DNA from: Actinomycetospora callitridis
GTDB lineage: Bacteria; Actinomycetota; Actinomycetes; Mycobacteriales; Pseudonocardiaceae
Direction of reading: 5' to 3'
DNA length: 64,000 bases
Assembly (NCBI RefSeq): GCF_028737265.1
Contig: NZ_JAQZAK010000003.1
Location: forward strand, 248,001 to 312,000
The position numbers were made by a program, and so were the translations under genes. The notes under the pieces were generated by a model. It was given only the letters and a program-made list of their open reading frames with translations. It did not search any database and was not told where the DNA came from. This document shows, in pieces, positions 11,614-21,211 of the stretch; within the stretch, counting starts at the first letter, position 1; each line of letters begins with the position of its first letter.

Positions 11614-12540
11614 TCACTCGAACCGCTCCCCGGTCTCGGGACGCACGCCGCGCGCCCAGTCCACGGCGGCCATGGGGCGCTTGCCGCCGGGCTGGACGTC
11701 GCCGAGCGCGACGGCGGCGCCGGCCGTCCCGACGAGGACGCGGCCGCGCTCCACGCGGATCGCGCCGGGGTCGAGCCCGCCCTCGCCGGTGGTCAGCACG
11801 GGGCCCAGTTTGAGCCGGGCCTCGCGGAACGTCGTCCACGCCCCCGGTGCGGGCGTCACCGCGCGCACCAGACGGTCGACGGCGGGCGCGGGGTGGGTCC
11901 AGACGACGCGGGCGTCGTCGACGGTCACCTTGGGGGCGTAGGAGACGCCGTCGGCAGGCTGGGGCACCGGCGACAGCGTGCCGTCGGCGATGCCGTCGAG
12001 GGTGTGCTCGAGCAGGACCGCGCCCGACTCGGCGAGGCGGGCGAGCAGCGCGCCCGCGGTGTCGTGGCGCCCGATCTCCTCGGTGACCGTCCCGTAGACC
12101 GGCCCGGTGTCCATGCCCTCCTCGAGCGCGAACGTGCTCGCGCCGGTGACCTCGTCGCCGGCGCGGATCGCGGCCTGCACCGGCGCGGCACCCCGCCAGG
12201 CCGGGAGCAGGGAGAAGTGCAGGTTCACCCAGCCGTGCACGGGGATGTCGAGGGCCTCGCGGCGCAGCAGGTTGCCGTAGGCCACCACGGGGCAGCAGTC
12301 GGGCGCGAGCGCGCGCAGCTGCTCGAGGAACGCGGGCTCGGAGGCCTTCGCCGGGGTCAGGACCGGGATTCCGGCCTCGTCGCCCAGGGCGCCGACGGGG
12401 CTGCGCTGCGGCTGCTTCGACCGCCCGACCGGGGCGTCCGGGCGCGTCACGACGGCGACGACCTCGTGCCGGGCGCTCGCGAGCAGACCGCGCAGGGCGG
12501 GCAGGGCGGGCTCGGGGGTGCCCGCGAAGACGATGCGCAC
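11614..12540 (-). CDS. fmt: Methionyl-tRNA formyltransferase
   Basis: A 308-aa enzyme that formylates initiator Met-tRNA with 10-formyl-THF. Motifs: [12 protein letters not shown] at the start, the formyltransferase signature [15 protein letters not shown], and [10 protein letters not shown]. The C-terminal OB-like domain runs from about residue 210. GTG start, 3 nt after the def stop, so def and fmt are co-transcribed. Formylation and deformylation are paired functions. Confidence 0.96.
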   Translation of the reverse strand: MRIVFAGTPEPALPALRGLLASARHEVVAVVTRPDAPVGRSKQPQRSPVGALGDEAGIPVLTPAKASEPAFLEQLRALAPDCCPVVAYGNLLRREALDIPVHGWVNLHFSLLPAWRGAAPVQAAIRAGDEVTGASTFALEEGMDTGPVYGTVTEEIGRHDTAGALLARLAESGAVLLEHTLDGIADGTLSPVPQPADGVSYAPKVTVDDARVVWTHPAPAVDRLVRAVTPAPGAWTTFREARLKLGPVLTTGEGGLDPGAIRVERGRVLVGTAGAAVALGDVQPGGKRPMAAVDWARGVRPETGERFE

Positions 12541-12543
12541 GTC

Positions 12544-13095
12544 TCAGGTGGCCCGGCCGAAGAGCGGGTGCGGGCTCGTCTTCACCGTCGGCGGCGCCGC
12601 CAGGTCGAACCACGGCGCCCGGCGGATCTCGGCCATCGCCTCGCGTCGCGTCTCGGGGTCGAGCTTGTCGAGGAAGAGCACCCCGTCGAGGTGGTCGGTC
12701 TCGTGCTGGATCGCCCGGGCGACCAGCGCGGTGCCCTCGACGGTCTGCGGCTCGCCGTGGAGGTCCCAGCCGGAGGCGACGACGTGCTCGAAGCGGCGGC
12801 AGTCGAAGCGCAGCCCGGGGATGGACAGGCAGCCCTCGGGGCCGAACTGCTCGGTGTCGTCGGCGGCGTTCCACGTCGGGTTGACCATGTGGCCCTCGAC
12901 CCCGTCGGCACGGAAGACGAACACGCGCAGCCCGACGCCGATCTGCGGGGCGGCCAGCCCGGCGCCGCCCTCCTCGCGCATCGTCTCGTGCAGATCCGCG
13001 ACGAGGGTGCGCAGCTCGCGGTCGAAGTCGACGACGGGCTCGGCCTTCGTGCGCAGGATGGGGTCGCCGAACAGGCGCAGGGGCTGGGCGGTCAT
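12544..13095 (-). CDS. def: Peptide deformylase
   Basis: A 183-aa metalloprotease removing the N-formyl group from nascent proteins. All three motifs are present: GAGLAAPQIG, EGCLSIPG (metal Cys) and HETDH (metal His pair with catalytic Glu). The C-terminal extension (PHPLFGRAT) is normal for actinobacterial type I enzymes. ATG start; first gene of the def-fmt-rsmB unit. Confidence 0.96.
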   Translation of the reverse strand: MTAQPLRLFGDPILRTKAEPVVDFDRELRTLVADLHETMREEGGAGLAAPQIGVGLRVFVFRADGVEGHMVNPTWNAADDTEQFGPEGCLSIPGLRFDCRRFEHVVASGWDLHGEPQTVEGTALVARAIQHETDHLDGVLFLDKLDPETRREAMAEIRRAPWFDLAAPPTVKTSPHPLFGRAT

Positions 13096-13143
13096 CGGTC
13101 CTCTCTCGGGGCGTCGACCGTCCAGTCTAGGGAGTCTCGGCGG

Positions 13144-13707
13144 TCAGGGCTTCCAGTCGGGGTCGCGACCGATGAACCCCAGCAGGCGGGTCTGCGCGTC
13201 GGCGTCGTCGGGCACCGGCACCCGCACGCCGAACTGCCCGGAACCACGCAGGACCTCCTCCATCTGTTCCATGCCCTCGACGACCGGGCCGGTGACGGCG
13301 GGGTCGAGGCGGTCGTCCTGGCCGGTCGCGCGGGCCAGGTCCCAGGTGTGCATGAAGATGTCGGTGGTGTAGATCCGGTCCACCATCACCCCGAGCTCCA
13401 TCGTGCCCATGTGCGGGTTCTCGATCGTCCGCCCGGCACTCTCCGGGTCGTCGAGGAGGGCCTGGATCGCCGCCGCGTGGGCGTCCCAGGCGCCGACCGG
13501 GTCGTCGGCCGGGTCGGGACCCGGCGGCAGCGTCACGCCGGCCCCGTGCAGGAAGCCGGCGGACCACGTCGTCAGGTGGCCGACGACGTCGCGCGCGGTC
13601 CACTCCGGCACCGGCGTCGGCACGTCCCAGTCGGCGACGCCGTGGACCCGGTCGGTGAAGACCGCGGCGATGGCGCGGTGGCGGTCGGCGGGCGTCTCGG
13701 TGGTCAT
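13144..13707 (-). CDS. TIGR03086-type DinB/maleylpyruvate isomerase-like metal-binding protein
   Basis: A 187-aa protein of the mycothiol-dependent maleylpyruvate isomerase N-terminal/DinB fold. Putative metal-binding His residues lie in DVVGHLTTW and in MHTWDLARATG, the family hallmarks. Members may be thiol (mycothiol) S-transferases; the substrate is unknown. The ATG has GGAGG about 8 nt upstream. It interrupts the usual priA-def neighbourhood and has its own promoter with a perfect inverted repeat. Confidence 0.8.
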   Translation of the reverse strand: MTTETPADRHRAIAAVFTDRVHGVADWDVPTPVPEWTARDVVGHLTTWSAGFLHGAGVTLPPGPDPADDPVGAWDAHAAAIQALLDDPESAGRTIENPHMGTMELGVMVDRIYTTDIFMHTWDLARATGQDDRLDPAVTGPVVEGMEQMEEVLRGSGQFGVRVPVPDDADAQTRLLGFIGRDPDWKP

Positions 13708-13720
13708 GGTGCCTCCTCGT

Positions 13721-13740
13721 GTTCAACCTATCGGTTGAAC
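13721..13740 (-). promoter_or_regulatory. Perfect inverted repeat at promoter of DinB-like gene
   Basis: GTTCAACC-TATC-GGTTGAAC, 8-bp arms and 4-bp spacer, 14 nt before the ATG. On the minus strand the second arm contains TAGGTT, a possible -10 hexamer, so a bound repressor would block transcription. Operators of this shape are known for ArsR-type regulators; no such regulator is adjacent, so the partner is unknown. Confidence 0.6.
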
Positions 13741-13761
13741 AATGGCAGGCGCGGCTCGGGT

Positions 13762-15915
13762 CTACAAGGGGTCGAGCGGGTCGAGCAGCACGCGGACGGG
13801 CTCGCGCTCCTTGCGCGCCGAGCGCACGGCCTGGGCGGCGTGCAGCTCGCGGGCCAGCGTGCGGCCCTCGGTGCGGGGCACGCGGACGAGGCAGCGCTCG
13901 GCGCCCTCGGTGCGCTCCTCGGCGCCCGGGAGCTTCGTGCCCGGCGGCAGCTCGACCGGGCCCAGCACCTCGACGTCGTCGGGCAGGGCCGCGAGCAGGT
14001 CGGCCACCGCGGGGGGCGGGCCGTCGACCGCGGCCAGGCGCATCGCCGGCGGCAGGGACAGCTCGGTGCGCGAGGCGAGCTCGGTGGCGGCGTGCCCGAC
14101 CGGGTCCCAGCGCACGAGCGCCTGGACCGCGGCGGTCGAGGACTCGGCGATCACGACCACCCGCCCGCCCTCGGACGCCGGGCGCACGAGGGCCGCCGCG
14201 CCGAACCAGCGTCGCAGCGTCTCCTCCCCCGCCCGCAGCTCGGGCCGGGCGAGCAGCACGGCGCCGTCGAGCAGCAGCGCCGCCCCGTAGCCGCCGTCGG
14301 CGATCGGCTCGGCACCCGGCGTCGCGACGACCAGGGCCGGGCCGCCGGGCACGGTGTCGAGCACCGTCGCCCCGCCGCCGGAGCTGCGCACCACGGTCTG
14401 TGGGAAGGCGCGGCCCAGCTCCTCGGCGGTGCGGGCCGAGCCGACGGCCAGCGCGCGCAGCTGGGGCGAGCCGCAGGCGCCGCAGCGGTAGGCGGCGTCG
14501 GGCGTGCCGCACCAGCGGCACGTCGGCACCCCGTCGGCACCCGCCGGCAGCGCCATCGGACCCGCGCACCGACGGCAGCGCGCGGGCTCGCGGCAGCGGG
14601 CGCAGGCCACGGCGGGCAGGTAACCGCGGCGCGGGACCTGGACGAGGACGGGTGCGCCCGCGCCCAGGGCCGCCCGGGCCGCCTCGAACGCCACGCCCGG
14701 CATGCGGGCCGCCCGCGACGCGGGGTCGCGCAGCAGCTGGCGGTCGTCCTCGCCGATCGAGGTGACCCGGGGCCCGCGCGCGCGGACGGTGGCACGGTCG
14801 GCGACGACGTCGTGGGCCCAGCCGCTCGCGACGAGCAGGGCGGCCTCGGCGGTGCGCGCGAACCCGGCGACGAGCAGCGCCGCGCCGTCGAGGTGTGCGC
14901 GGGTCATGGCGACGTCGCGGGCGTGGGGGTAGGGCGCGCGGGGCTCGGCGAGCGTGTCGTCGCCGTCGTCCCACACCGCGATCAGGCCCGGGTCGACGAC
15001 CGGGGCGAACGCGGCGGCGCGGGTGCCGACGACGATGCGCACCTGCCCGCGCGCCACGGCCAGCCAGCGCCGGTAGCGCTCGGCGGGCCCGAGGTCGGCG
15101 GCGAGGGCGACGACGGCGTCCGCGCCCGCCACGGCCTCGCAGGCGGCCTGGACGCGGTCGAGGTCGCGCCGGTCGGGCACCACGAGCACGGCGCCCCGCC
15201 CGGCGGTGGCCGTGGTGGCGGCGGCCTCGGCGAGACGGGCCGGCCAGTCCTCGCCCGGCAGGGCCTGCCAGACGGCGTGCGCGGGCCGGTGCGCCGCGAG
15301 GGCCTCGAGGAGCGCCGGCCCGCGGGGGTAGGCGCCCCAGCCGTGCTGCTCCGGGGCCTCCGGGGCCGGGCGCTCCGCCGGCGTCTCCGCCTCGACCCGC
15401 GCGTGACGTGGCGGCACCGCGAGGCGCAGGACGTCGGCGAGCGTCCCGGCGTAGCGGTCGGCGACGGCCCGGCAGAGGCCGGCGAGCTCGGGGCCCAGGA
15501 CCGGCTCCGGGGAGACGACCTTCTCCAGCCAGCCCAGGCGGCCGGTGTGCTCGCTGGTGTCCTCCCGCGCGAGCACGAAGCCGTCGACCAGCCGCCCGGC
15601 GAATCGCACCCGCACCCGCGCGCCGGGGACCGCCTGGTCGGCGAGCTGCTCGGGCACCTGGTAGTCGAACGGTCGGTCGAGGTGCGCGAGGTTGACGTCC
15701 ACGGCCACCTGGGCCACCGGGCGCTCGGCGGCGGGCAGGCGCTCGTTGCGCAGGGGCTTGCGGGGCTTCTTCTCCGGCTTCTCCGGCTTCTCCGGCTTCT
15801 CCGGCTTCTCCGGCTTCTCCGGCTTCTCCGGCTTCTCCGGCTTCTCCGGGGGTGCGGGCTCGGGCGGGCGCTCGGGCGCGGCGAACAGCGCGTCGCCCGC
15901 CTCACCCACCGTCAC
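13762..15915 (-). CDS. priA: Primosomal protein N' (PriA), probable non-helicase form
   Basis: A 717-aa replication-restart protein. An N-terminal low-complexity tract (EKP repeated eight times, then EKK) comes before the PriA 3'BD domain. The zinc-binding cysteine set is clear (CARCREPARCRRC, later CRWCG and CGACG). The Walker A position lacks GxGKT (ALPGEDW in its place) and the DEAH box is replaced by WDDGDD, matching actinobacterial PriA proteins thought to lack ATP-driven unwinding. It would then act as a loading platform. The GTG start at 15915 is provisional. Confidence 0.9.
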   Translation of the reverse strand: MTVGEAGDALFAAPERPPEPAPPEKPEKPEKPEKPEKPEKPEKPEKPEKKPRKPLRNERLPAAERPVAQVAVDVNLAHLDRPFDYQVPEQLADQAVPGARVRVRFAGRLVDGFVLAREDTSEHTGRLGWLEKVVSPEPVLGPELAGLCRAVADRYAGTLADVLRLAVPPRHARVEAETPAERPAPEAPEQHGWGAYPRGPALLEALAAHRPAHAVWQALPGEDWPARLAEAAATTATAGRGAVLVVPDRRDLDRVQAACEAVAGADAVVALAADLGPAERYRRWLAVARGQVRIVVGTRAAAFAPVVDPGLIAVWDDGDDTLAEPRAPYPHARDVAMTRAHLDGAALLVAGFARTAEAALLVASGWAHDVVADRATVRARGPRVTSIGEDDRQLLRDPASRAARMPGVAFEAARAALGAGAPVLVQVPRRGYLPAVACARCREPARCRRCAGPMALPAGADGVPTCRWCGTPDAAYRCGACGSPQLRALAVGSARTAEELGRAFPQTVVRSSGGGATVLDTVPGGPALVVATPGAEPIADGGYGAALLLDGAVLLARPELRAGEETLRRWFGAAALVRPASEGGRVVVIAESSTAAVQALVRWDPVGHAATELASRTELSLPPAMRLAAVDGPPPAVADLLAALPDDVEVLGPVELPPGTKLPGAEERTEGAERCLVRVPRTEGRTLARELHAAQAVRSARKEREPVRVLLDPLDPL
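15769..15849 (-). repeat. 9-bp tandem repeat inside priA (nine copies)
   Basis: Nine perfect head-to-tail copies of CTTCTCCGG, encoding EKP eight times and one EKK in the N-terminal linker of PriA. Perfect nucleotide identity suggests recent expansion by slippage. Copy number is likely to vary between strains. Confidence 0.95.
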
Positions 15916-15964
15916 GACCTCACGTCTACCAGACGCTCCCGACCGGGCTCGCGGGGTCCGTCTG

Positions 15965-16106
15965 CCTGGGGGCCACGCTGGCGTTCAACGTCAGGAAGTC
16001 CACCATGTCGACGAGGAGTCGAGTCGTCGCCCGGCTCAAAGGTGATCACCCGAGCGGGATCGAGATGGTGGCTCTTCTGACGTTCAACGTCAGCGTGGCC
16101 CCCAGG
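15965..16106. repeat. Large inverted repeat, 30-bp arms
   Basis: Arms at 15965-15994 and 16077-16106 match 28 of 30 bases as inverted copies, separated by 82 bp. Each arm joins a GGGGGCCACGC block to a TGACGTTCAACGTCA-type palindrome. A related core (GCGTGGCCCCCA) occurs again at 36551-36577. It could be a non-autonomous mobile repeat or an extended RNA fold; no transposase or target-site duplication was seen. Confidence 0.8.
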
Positions 16107-16123
16107 CTGGCAACCCCGACACG

Positions 16124-16168
16124 CACGCCGGCCCGGCACCTCGAGGTGCGAGGTGCCGGGCCGGCGTG
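16124..16168 (-). terminator. 20-bp GC-rich hairpin downstream of metK
   Basis: Perfect arms CACGCCGGCCCGGCACCTCG (16124-16143) and its complement (16149-16168) with a 5-nt loop. It lies about 80 nt past the metK stop in the direction of metK transcription. Strong stem, no U-tract; likely the main terminator of metK. Confidence 0.75.
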
Positions 16169-16205
16169 GGTCTGGCGCGCGAGGATGCGGAAATACTCGC
16201 GTTCA

Positions 16206-16232
16206 GTGCAAGCGAGGACGCAGGGCTTGCAC
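16206..16232 (-). terminator. Small hairpin just after metK
   Basis: GTGCAAGC (16206-16213) pairs with GCTTGCAC (16225-16232), 11-nt loop, 14 nt after the metK stop. It may act in tandem with the larger hairpin further on. Confidence 0.5.
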
Positions 16233-16246
16233 CGGGAGGTGCCGTC

Positions 16247-17440
16247 CTACGTCGCGATCGACTTCAGGGCGTCGGCGCGGTCGGTGCGCTCCCACGGGAG
16301 GTCGAGGTCGTCGCGGCCGAAGTGGCCGTACGCCGCGGTCGGCTGGTAGATCGGGCGCAGCAGCTGCAGGTCGCGCACGATCGCGCCGGGGCGCAGGTCG
16401 AAGACCTCGTGGATGGCCTTCTCGATCTTGGCCGGGTCCACCTGGGCGGTCCCGAAGGTCTCGACGAACACGCCCACGGGCTCGGCCTTGCCGATCGCGT
16501 ACGCGATCTGCACCTCGACGCGCTTGGCCAGGCCGGCGGCCACGATGTTCTTGGCCACCCAGCGCATGGCGTACGCCGCGGAGCGGTCGACCTTCGACGG
16601 GTCCTTGCCCGAGAAGGCGCCGCCGCCGTGGCGGGCGTAGCCGCCGTAGGTGTCGACGATGATCTTGCGCCCGGTCAGGCCGGCGTCGCCCATCGGGCCG
16701 CCGGTGACGAAGCGGCCGGTCGGGTTGACCAGCACGCGGGTGTTCGAGGAGTCGAGGTCGATCCCCTCGAGCACCGGGTTGATGACCTTGGACTTGATGT
16801 CCGGGGTCAGCAGGTTGTCCAGGTCGATGTCGGCCGCGTGCTGCGTCGACAGGACCACGGTCTCCACGCCGACGGGCTTGTCGTCGTCGTAGGCGATGGT
16901 GACCTGGGTCTTACCGTCCGGGCGCAGGTAGGGCAGCGTGCCGTCGCGACGGACCGCGGTGAGCTTGCGCGCGAGCCGGTGCGCCAGCCCGATGGGCAGC
17001 GGCATGAGCTCGGGGGTGTCGGCGTCGGCGTAGCCGAACATCAGGCCCTGGTCGCCCGCGCCCTGTCGCGCGATCTCGTCCTCGGAGCCCTCGACGCGGG
17101 TCTCGTAGCCCTCGTCGACACCCTGCGCGATGTCCTTCGACTGGGCGCCGATGGAGATCGACACACCGCAGCTCTCGCCGTCGAAGCCCTTGGCCGACGA
17201 GTCGTAGCCGATGTCGAGGATGGTCTTGCGGACGATGTCCACGTAGTTGACCTGGGCGTTGGTGGTCACCTCGCCGGCAACGTGCACCTGGCCCGTGGTG
17301 ACCATCGTCTCGACCGCGACGCGGCTCTTCGGGTCCTGCGCCAGCAGAGCGTCCAGGATGCCGTCGCTGACGGCGTCACAGATCTTGTCCGGGTGGCCTT
17401 CGGTGACGGATTCGCTGGTGAACAAACGCCTAGCGGGCAC
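16247..17440 (-). CDS. metK: S-adenosylmethionine synthetase
   Basis: A 397-aa enzyme making SAM from methionine and ATP. Motifs: [10 protein letters not shown] near the N-terminus, [12 protein letters not shown], and the P-loop-like [19 protein letters not shown]. The GTG at 17440 ([10 protein letters not shown]) has GGGAGAG just upstream and gives the family length; an in-frame TTG at 17461 is rejected. No known SAM riboswitch is visible upstream. It follows coaBC in the usual actinobacterial order. Confidence 0.96.
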   Translation of the reverse strand: MPARRLFTSESVTEGHPDKICDAVSDGILDALLAQDPKSRVAVETMVTTGQVHVAGEVTTNAQVNYVDIVRKTILDIGYDSSAKGFDGESCGVSISIGAQSKDIAQGVDEGYETRVEGSEDEIARQGAGDQGLMFGYADADTPELMPLPIGLAHRLARKLTAVRRDGTLPYLRPDGKTQVTIAYDDDKPVGVETVVLSTQHAADIDLDNLLTPDIKSKVINPVLEGIDLDSSNTRVLVNPTGRFVTGGPMGDAGLTGRKIIVDTYGGYARHGGGAFSGKDPSKVDRSAAYAMRWVAKNIVAAGLAKRVEVQIAYAIGKAEPVGVFVETFGTAQVDPAKIEKAIHEVFDLRPGAIVRDLQLLRPIYQPTAAYGHFGRDDLDLPWERTDRADALKSIAT

Positions 17441-17589
17441 AATCTCTCCCTGCCTCGACAATGGGACCCGTCCACACTAACGGCAACCCCGGGAATCACG
17501 AGGCCCCTGACCAGGCTGAATGCCAACCGTGTCACAGAGCGGTTGTGTTCAACGACGAATCGTGAGAATGCGCCGATCAGTCGAACGCG

Positions 17590-18837
17590 TCAGGGCAACC
17601 GCTCGGCGACGGCGTCCCACACGCGCGCGGCCAGTGCTGCCTTCGAGCCCATCGGCAGGCTCAGCGACGATCCGTCGGCACCCAGCAGCCAGCCCTCGTT
17701 GTCCTCGACCTCGAAGGCACGCCCGGCCCCCACGGCGTTGACGACGAGAAGGTCACACCCCTTGCGCTCGAGCTTCGCGCGCCCGTAGTCGAGGACGCTG
17801 CCGCCGTCGTCGCCGGTCTCGGCCGCGAACCCGACGACGAGCCGGCGCGGGACGTCCTCGGTGACCAGTTCGCGCAGGATGTCGGGGTTGAACTCGAGCG
17901 GGATCGAGGGGGCGTCCTGCCCCTTCTTGATCTTGCCGACGGACGTCGACGCGGGCCGGAAGTCGGAGACCGCGGCGGCCATCACGACCACGTCCGCGGC
18001 CTTGGCGGCGTCCAGCACGGCGTCGCGCATCTCGCGGGTGGTCTGCACGCGACGGAGCTCGACGCCGGCGGGCGGGTCGAGGTCGGCGACCGTGCCGGCC
18101 ACCAGGGTCACGTCGGCGCCGCGCTGGGCCGCGACGCGGGCCAGCGCGTAGCCCTGGCGCCCCGACGACCGGTTGCCGAGCGTGCGCACGGGGTCGAGCG
18201 GCTCCGCGGTGCCGCCGGCGGAGACGACCACGCGGCGGCCCTCGAGATCACGCGGCAGGGGGAACGGCATGCCGCCGTCATCGATCCCCCACTCGAGCAG
18301 CAGCCGGGCGAACTCGGCGATCTCGGGCGGCTCGGGCAGTCGGCCGCGCCCGGTGTCGGCGCCGGTCAGGCGCCCGGACGCGGGCTCGAGGACGACGGTG
18401 CCCCGCCGGCGCAGGGTGGCGACGTTGTCGACGGTCGCCGGGTGCTCCCACATCTCGGTGTGCATCGCGGGGACCGCGAGCACCGGGCACCGCGCGGTGA
18501 GCAGCGTGGTGGTGAGCATGTCGTCGGCGCGCCCCTGGGCCATGCGGGCGAGCAGGTCGGCCGTCGCGGGGACGAGCACGACGAGGTCGGCACGCCGCCC
18601 CAGGGCGACGTGCTCGACCTCGGGCACGTTCTCGAACACGCCGGTCAGCACGGGCCGGCCCGAGAGCGCCTCGAACGTGGCCGCGCCGATGAACTCGAGC
18701 GCGGACCGCGTCGCGACGACCTGGACGTGGTTCCCGGCCTCGCGCAGGCGCCGGAGCACCTCGCAGGACTTGTAGGCGGCGATGCCGCCCGAGACCCCGA
18801 GAACGATCTCCCGGGGCCGGGTGGACTCCTCGGTCAC
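17590..18837 (-). CDS. coaBC: Bifunctional phosphopantothenoylcysteine decarboxylase / phosphopantothenate-cysteine ligase
   Basis: A 415-aa two-domain coenzyme A biosynthesis enzyme. The CoaC flavoprotein domain (1-~190) has [10 protein letters not shown] and PAMHTEMW (His in place of the Asn of the E. coli motif, as is usual in actinobacteria). The CoaB domain has [21 protein letters not shown] and KIKKG. GTG start overlaps the rpoZ stop by GTGA. Confidence 0.95.
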   Translation of the reverse strand: MTEESTRPREIVLGVSGGIAAYKSCEVLRRLREAGNHVQVVATRSALEFIGAATFEALSGRPVLTGVFENVPEVEHVALGRRADLVVLVPATADLLARMAQGRADDMLTTTLLTARCPVLAVPAMHTEMWEHPATVDNVATLRRRGTVVLEPASGRLTGADTGRGRLPEPPEIAEFARLLLEWGIDDGGMPFPLPRDLEGRRVVVSAGGTAEPLDPVRTLGNRSSGRQGYALARVAAQRGADVTLVAGTVADLDPPAGVELRRVQTTREMRDAVLDAAKAADVVVMAAAVSDFRPASTSVGKIKKGQDAPSIPLEFNPDILRELVTEDVPRRLVVGFAAETGDDGGSVLDYGRAKLERKGCDLLVVNAVGAGRAFEVEDNEGWLLGADGSSLSLPMGSKAALAARVWDAVAERLP

Positions 18838-19112
18838 TCGCCCTCGGTGTGCTCGAGCAGGCCGGCGTGGATCTCGCGCATGGCCACCGACAGCGGCTTC
18901 TCGCGCGGGCCGGGCTCGACGAGCGGGCCCACGTACTCGAGGAGACCCTCGCCCAGCTGGGCGTAGTAGTCGTTGATCTGGCGGGCGCGCTTGGCCGCGT
19001 AGATGACCAGCGCGTACTTCGAGCTCACCGTCTCCAGCAGCTCATCGATCGGAGGGTTGGTGATGCCCTCCGGCCCCTCGATGATGCCGGATCGTCCGAT
19101 GGGAATGCTCAC
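18834..19112 (-). CDS. rpoZ: RNA polymerase omega subunit
   Basis: A 92-aa protein with the omega core: [28 protein letters not shown]. It stabilises the beta-prime subunit during RNA polymerase assembly. The GTG start overlaps the gmk stop by 4 nt and its own stop overlaps coaBC, so gmk-rpoZ-coaBC form one coupled unit. Confidence 0.95.
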   Translation of the reverse strand: MSIPIGRSGIIEGPEGITNPPIDELLETVSSKYALVIYAAKRARQINDYYAQLGEGLLEYVGPLVEPGPREKPLSVAMREIHAGLLEHTEGE

Positions 19113-19771
19113 TCGCTCGCTCCTGCGGGGGTGGCGCCGGACTCAAGACCGGTCCGGCGGGTCGGTGCGGTCCCCCGACCTGCACGGCTGACAGGAGGAC
19201 CGGCGCTCAACTCTACCAACCGGTGCGCGGTCTCCCCGACGTCGTGGTTCACCACGGTCACGTCGAACTCGCTGCTCGCGGCCAGTTCCTCGCGTGCGGT
19301 CGCCAGACGGCGGTCGACGACCTCCGTCGCCTCGGTGCCGCGACCGATCAGCCGGCCGACCAGCACCTCCCACGATGGGGGTTCGAGGAAGACGAACAGC
19401 GCATCGGGGCGCTGCTCGCGCACGGCACGGGCCCCGGCGAGATCCAGCTCGAGCAGGACCGGTTCGCCCCGCGCGAGGTGCTCGTCCACCGGAGCCCGTG
19501 GCGTGCCCGAACGGTGCATGCCGCGGTGGATCTCCGCCCACTCGAGCAGCTCGCCCTCGGCGATCATGCGGTCGAATTCCTCGGCCGTGACGAAGTGGTA
19601 GTCACGACCGTCGACCTCACCGGGGCGCGGGGCTCGGGTGGTCGCCGAGACGCTGAACCACAGCGGCGCGCCGATCCGTCGCAGTTCCGCGACGACCGTG
19701 CTCTTGCCGACCCCCGACGGCCCGGCCAGCACCAGCAGCCGGCCGGGCCCGTGCGTCGGGGGTGGGGTCAC
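19109..19771 (-). CDS. gmk: Guanylate kinase
   Basis: A 220-aa kinase converting GMP to GDP. P-loop GPSGVGKST near residue 18; GMP-binding [22 protein letters not shown]. The C-terminal ~25 residues are a variable extension. GTG start 4 nt after the mihF stop. Gene order mihF-gmk-rpoZ is conserved in actinobacteria. Confidence 0.95.
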   Translation of the reverse strand: MTPPPTHGPGRLLVLAGPSGVGKSTVVAELRRIGAPLWFSVSATTRAPRPGEVDGRDYHFVTAEEFDRMIAEGELLEWAEIHRGMHRSGTPRAPVDEHLARGEPVLLELDLAGARAVREQRPDALFVFLEPPSWEVLVGRLIGRGTEATEVVDRRLATAREELAASSEFDVTVVNHDVGETAHRLVELSAGPPVSRAGRGTAPTRRTGLESGATPAGASE

Positions 19772-19775
19772 CGGC

Positions 19776-20093
19776 TCACTCGCCGGAGAACTCGTCGAGC
19801 AGGGCCTTGCGCTGCCGATCGCCCAGACCGCGCAGGCGACGGCTGGGTGCGATCTCCAGGCGCTCCATGATCTGCTGGGCGCGCACCTTGCCCACGCCCG
19901 GCATGGCCTCGAGCAACGCCGAGACCTTCATCTTGCCGAGCACCTCGTCCGAGTCGGCCTGCTCGAGCACCTCGGAGAGGCTGGTGCCTCCACGCTTGAG
20001 GCGCTCTTTGAGCTCGGCCCGGGCACGGCGAGCGGCGGCGGCCTTCTCGAGCGCCGCGGCCCGCTGCTCCTCGGTCAGCTCGGGTAATGCCAC
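19776..20093 (-). CDS. mihF: Actinobacterial integration host factor
   Basis: A 105-aa nucleoid protein that begins [11 protein letters not shown], continues with a long basic helix ([18 protein letters not shown]) and ends in an H2TH-like domain ([19 protein letters not shown]). It is unrelated to HU/IHF of enterobacteria and bends or restrains DNA. The GTG has GGAGGAGAAC directly upstream, so this start is firm; upstream extensions are discarded. Confidence 0.93.
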   Translation of the reverse strand: MALPELTEEQRAAALEKAAAARRARAELKERLKRGGTSLSEVLEQADSDEVLGKMKVSALLEAMPGVGKVRAQQIMERLEIAPSRRLRGLGDRQRKALLDEFSGE

Positions 20094-20293
20094 GTTCTCC
20101 TCCGAAGGTCGTGACGACGGGCTCCGGTCGGTGCGACCGGCCTCCCGTGGTGGCGTATTGGCTTGCCCAGTGATGGCGAACGTACCCCCCGCGGCCCGCT
20201 CCGACAGTCCGTGGGGCGGGAGTGTCCGCAGGTCGGACGGCCGTGGCGCCCACCGGCTCGTGATCGTCCGGTCAGCGGCACCACACGGCCGGG

Positions 20294-21211
20294 CTACCCC
20301 GTCAGTGACCCGTTCAGCGCTCCGACCGCGGCTCTCAGCGCTCCGAGGTCGGGGCCCGCGGTGAGCACCTCCCGGGCGCTGACGGGCACGACCGGTCCGG
20401 TGCCGCCGCCGAGCGCGTCGGGCGCGCCGAAGGCGGTCGCCACGTCCGCGGGCGTGCCACCCTGCGCGCCCAGGCCCGGGACGAGGACGGGGCCGTCGAG
20501 GGCGGACAGGTCGAGGCCGTGGTCGCGGCCGGTGGTGCCCCGCGTCAGCCCGACGACCGCGCCGGCGGACCCGTCCCCGGGGCCGTCGCGGTGCGCCGCG
20601 TTGTGGTCGGCGAGGGCGTCGATCACCGACTGGGCGACCTCGCGCATACGGCGCCCACCACCCGGGGCGCCCGATCCCCCCGAGCCCGCGACCCACGCCT
20701 GCGCCGCCTGCACGCCCGCGGCCTCGGGGTTGGACGTCCGGGCGAGCACGAACACGCCGCGACCGGTGGCGACCGCGAGGTCCAGGGCCGGGGCGAGGGA
20801 GCCGACGCCGAGGTACGGCGACAGCGTGAGGGCGTCGGCGGCGAGCGGGGCGTCGTCGGCCAGCCAGGCCCGGGCGTAGCCGGCCATCGTCGAGCCGATG
20901 TCGCCGCGCTTGGCGTCGGCCACGGTGAGCACGCCGGCCTCCCGGGCGTCGGCCAGCGTGCGCTCGAGGGCCGCGAGGCCGGCCGCGCCGTACACCTCGT
21001 AGAGCGCCACCTGGGGCTTGAGCAGCGCGACGTGCCCGGCGAGCGCCTCGACCACGCCCCGGGAGAAGCGCTCCACCCCGGCGGCGTCGGCGCCCAGGCC
21101 CCAGGCCGAGAGCAGGCCGGGGTGCGGGTCGATGCCGACGCAGAGCGGGCCGTGGGCCGCGACCGCCTCGCGCAGCCGGTGGCGGAACGGGGCCCGGCTC
21201 ACGGGGCTCAC
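20294..21211 (-). CDS. pyrF: Orotidine 5'-phosphate decarboxylase, type 2
   Basis: A 305-aa TIM-barrel enzyme, the last step of UMP synthesis. The catalytic [10 protein letters not shown] motif and the N-terminal LCVGIDPHP are those of the longer type 2 family. The start is the GTG overlapping the carB stop; a second GTG three codons later (21202) is possible. A Gly-rich insert ([12 protein letters not shown]) lies near residue 200. Last gene of the pyr operon. Confidence 0.95.
   Translation of the reverse strand: MSPVSRAPFRHRLREAVAAHGPLCVGIDPHPGLLSAWGLGADAAGVERFSRGVVEALAGHVALLKPQVALYEVYGAAGLAALERTLADAREAGVLTVADAKRGDIGSTMAGYARAWLADDAPLAADALTLSPYLGVGSLAPALDLAVATGRGVFVLARTSNPEAAGVQAAQAWVAGSGGSGAPGGGRRMREVAQSVIDALADHNAAHRDGPGDGSAGAVVGLTRGTTGRDHGLDLSALDGPVLVPGLGAQGGTPADVATAFGAPDALGGGTGPVVPVSAREVLTAGPDLGALRAAVGALNGSLTG

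Larger units (their letters stand above)
15916..16246. other. 331-bp gene-free stretch between priA and metK
   Basis: No credible gene. It holds the priA upstream region, a large imperfect inverted repeat (15965-16106), and two hairpins downstream of metK (16124-16168 and 16206-16232), listed separately. Short open frames here lack codon bias support and cut through the palindromes. Confidence 0.75.

Noticed and set aside
11893..16080. A 1395-codon plus-strand open frame opposite fmt, def and priA
   Set aside because: Same GC artefact; its sequence is low-complexity and mirrors conserved genes on the other strand.
15912..16139. A 75-codon minus-strand frame in the metK-priA gap
   Set aside because: It runs through the inverted repeat arms, lacks a ribosome binding site and has no family likeness.
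17441..17589. SAM riboswitch upstream of metK
   Set aside because: I could not find the core helices of a known SAM riboswitch, and the region is only about 150 nt.
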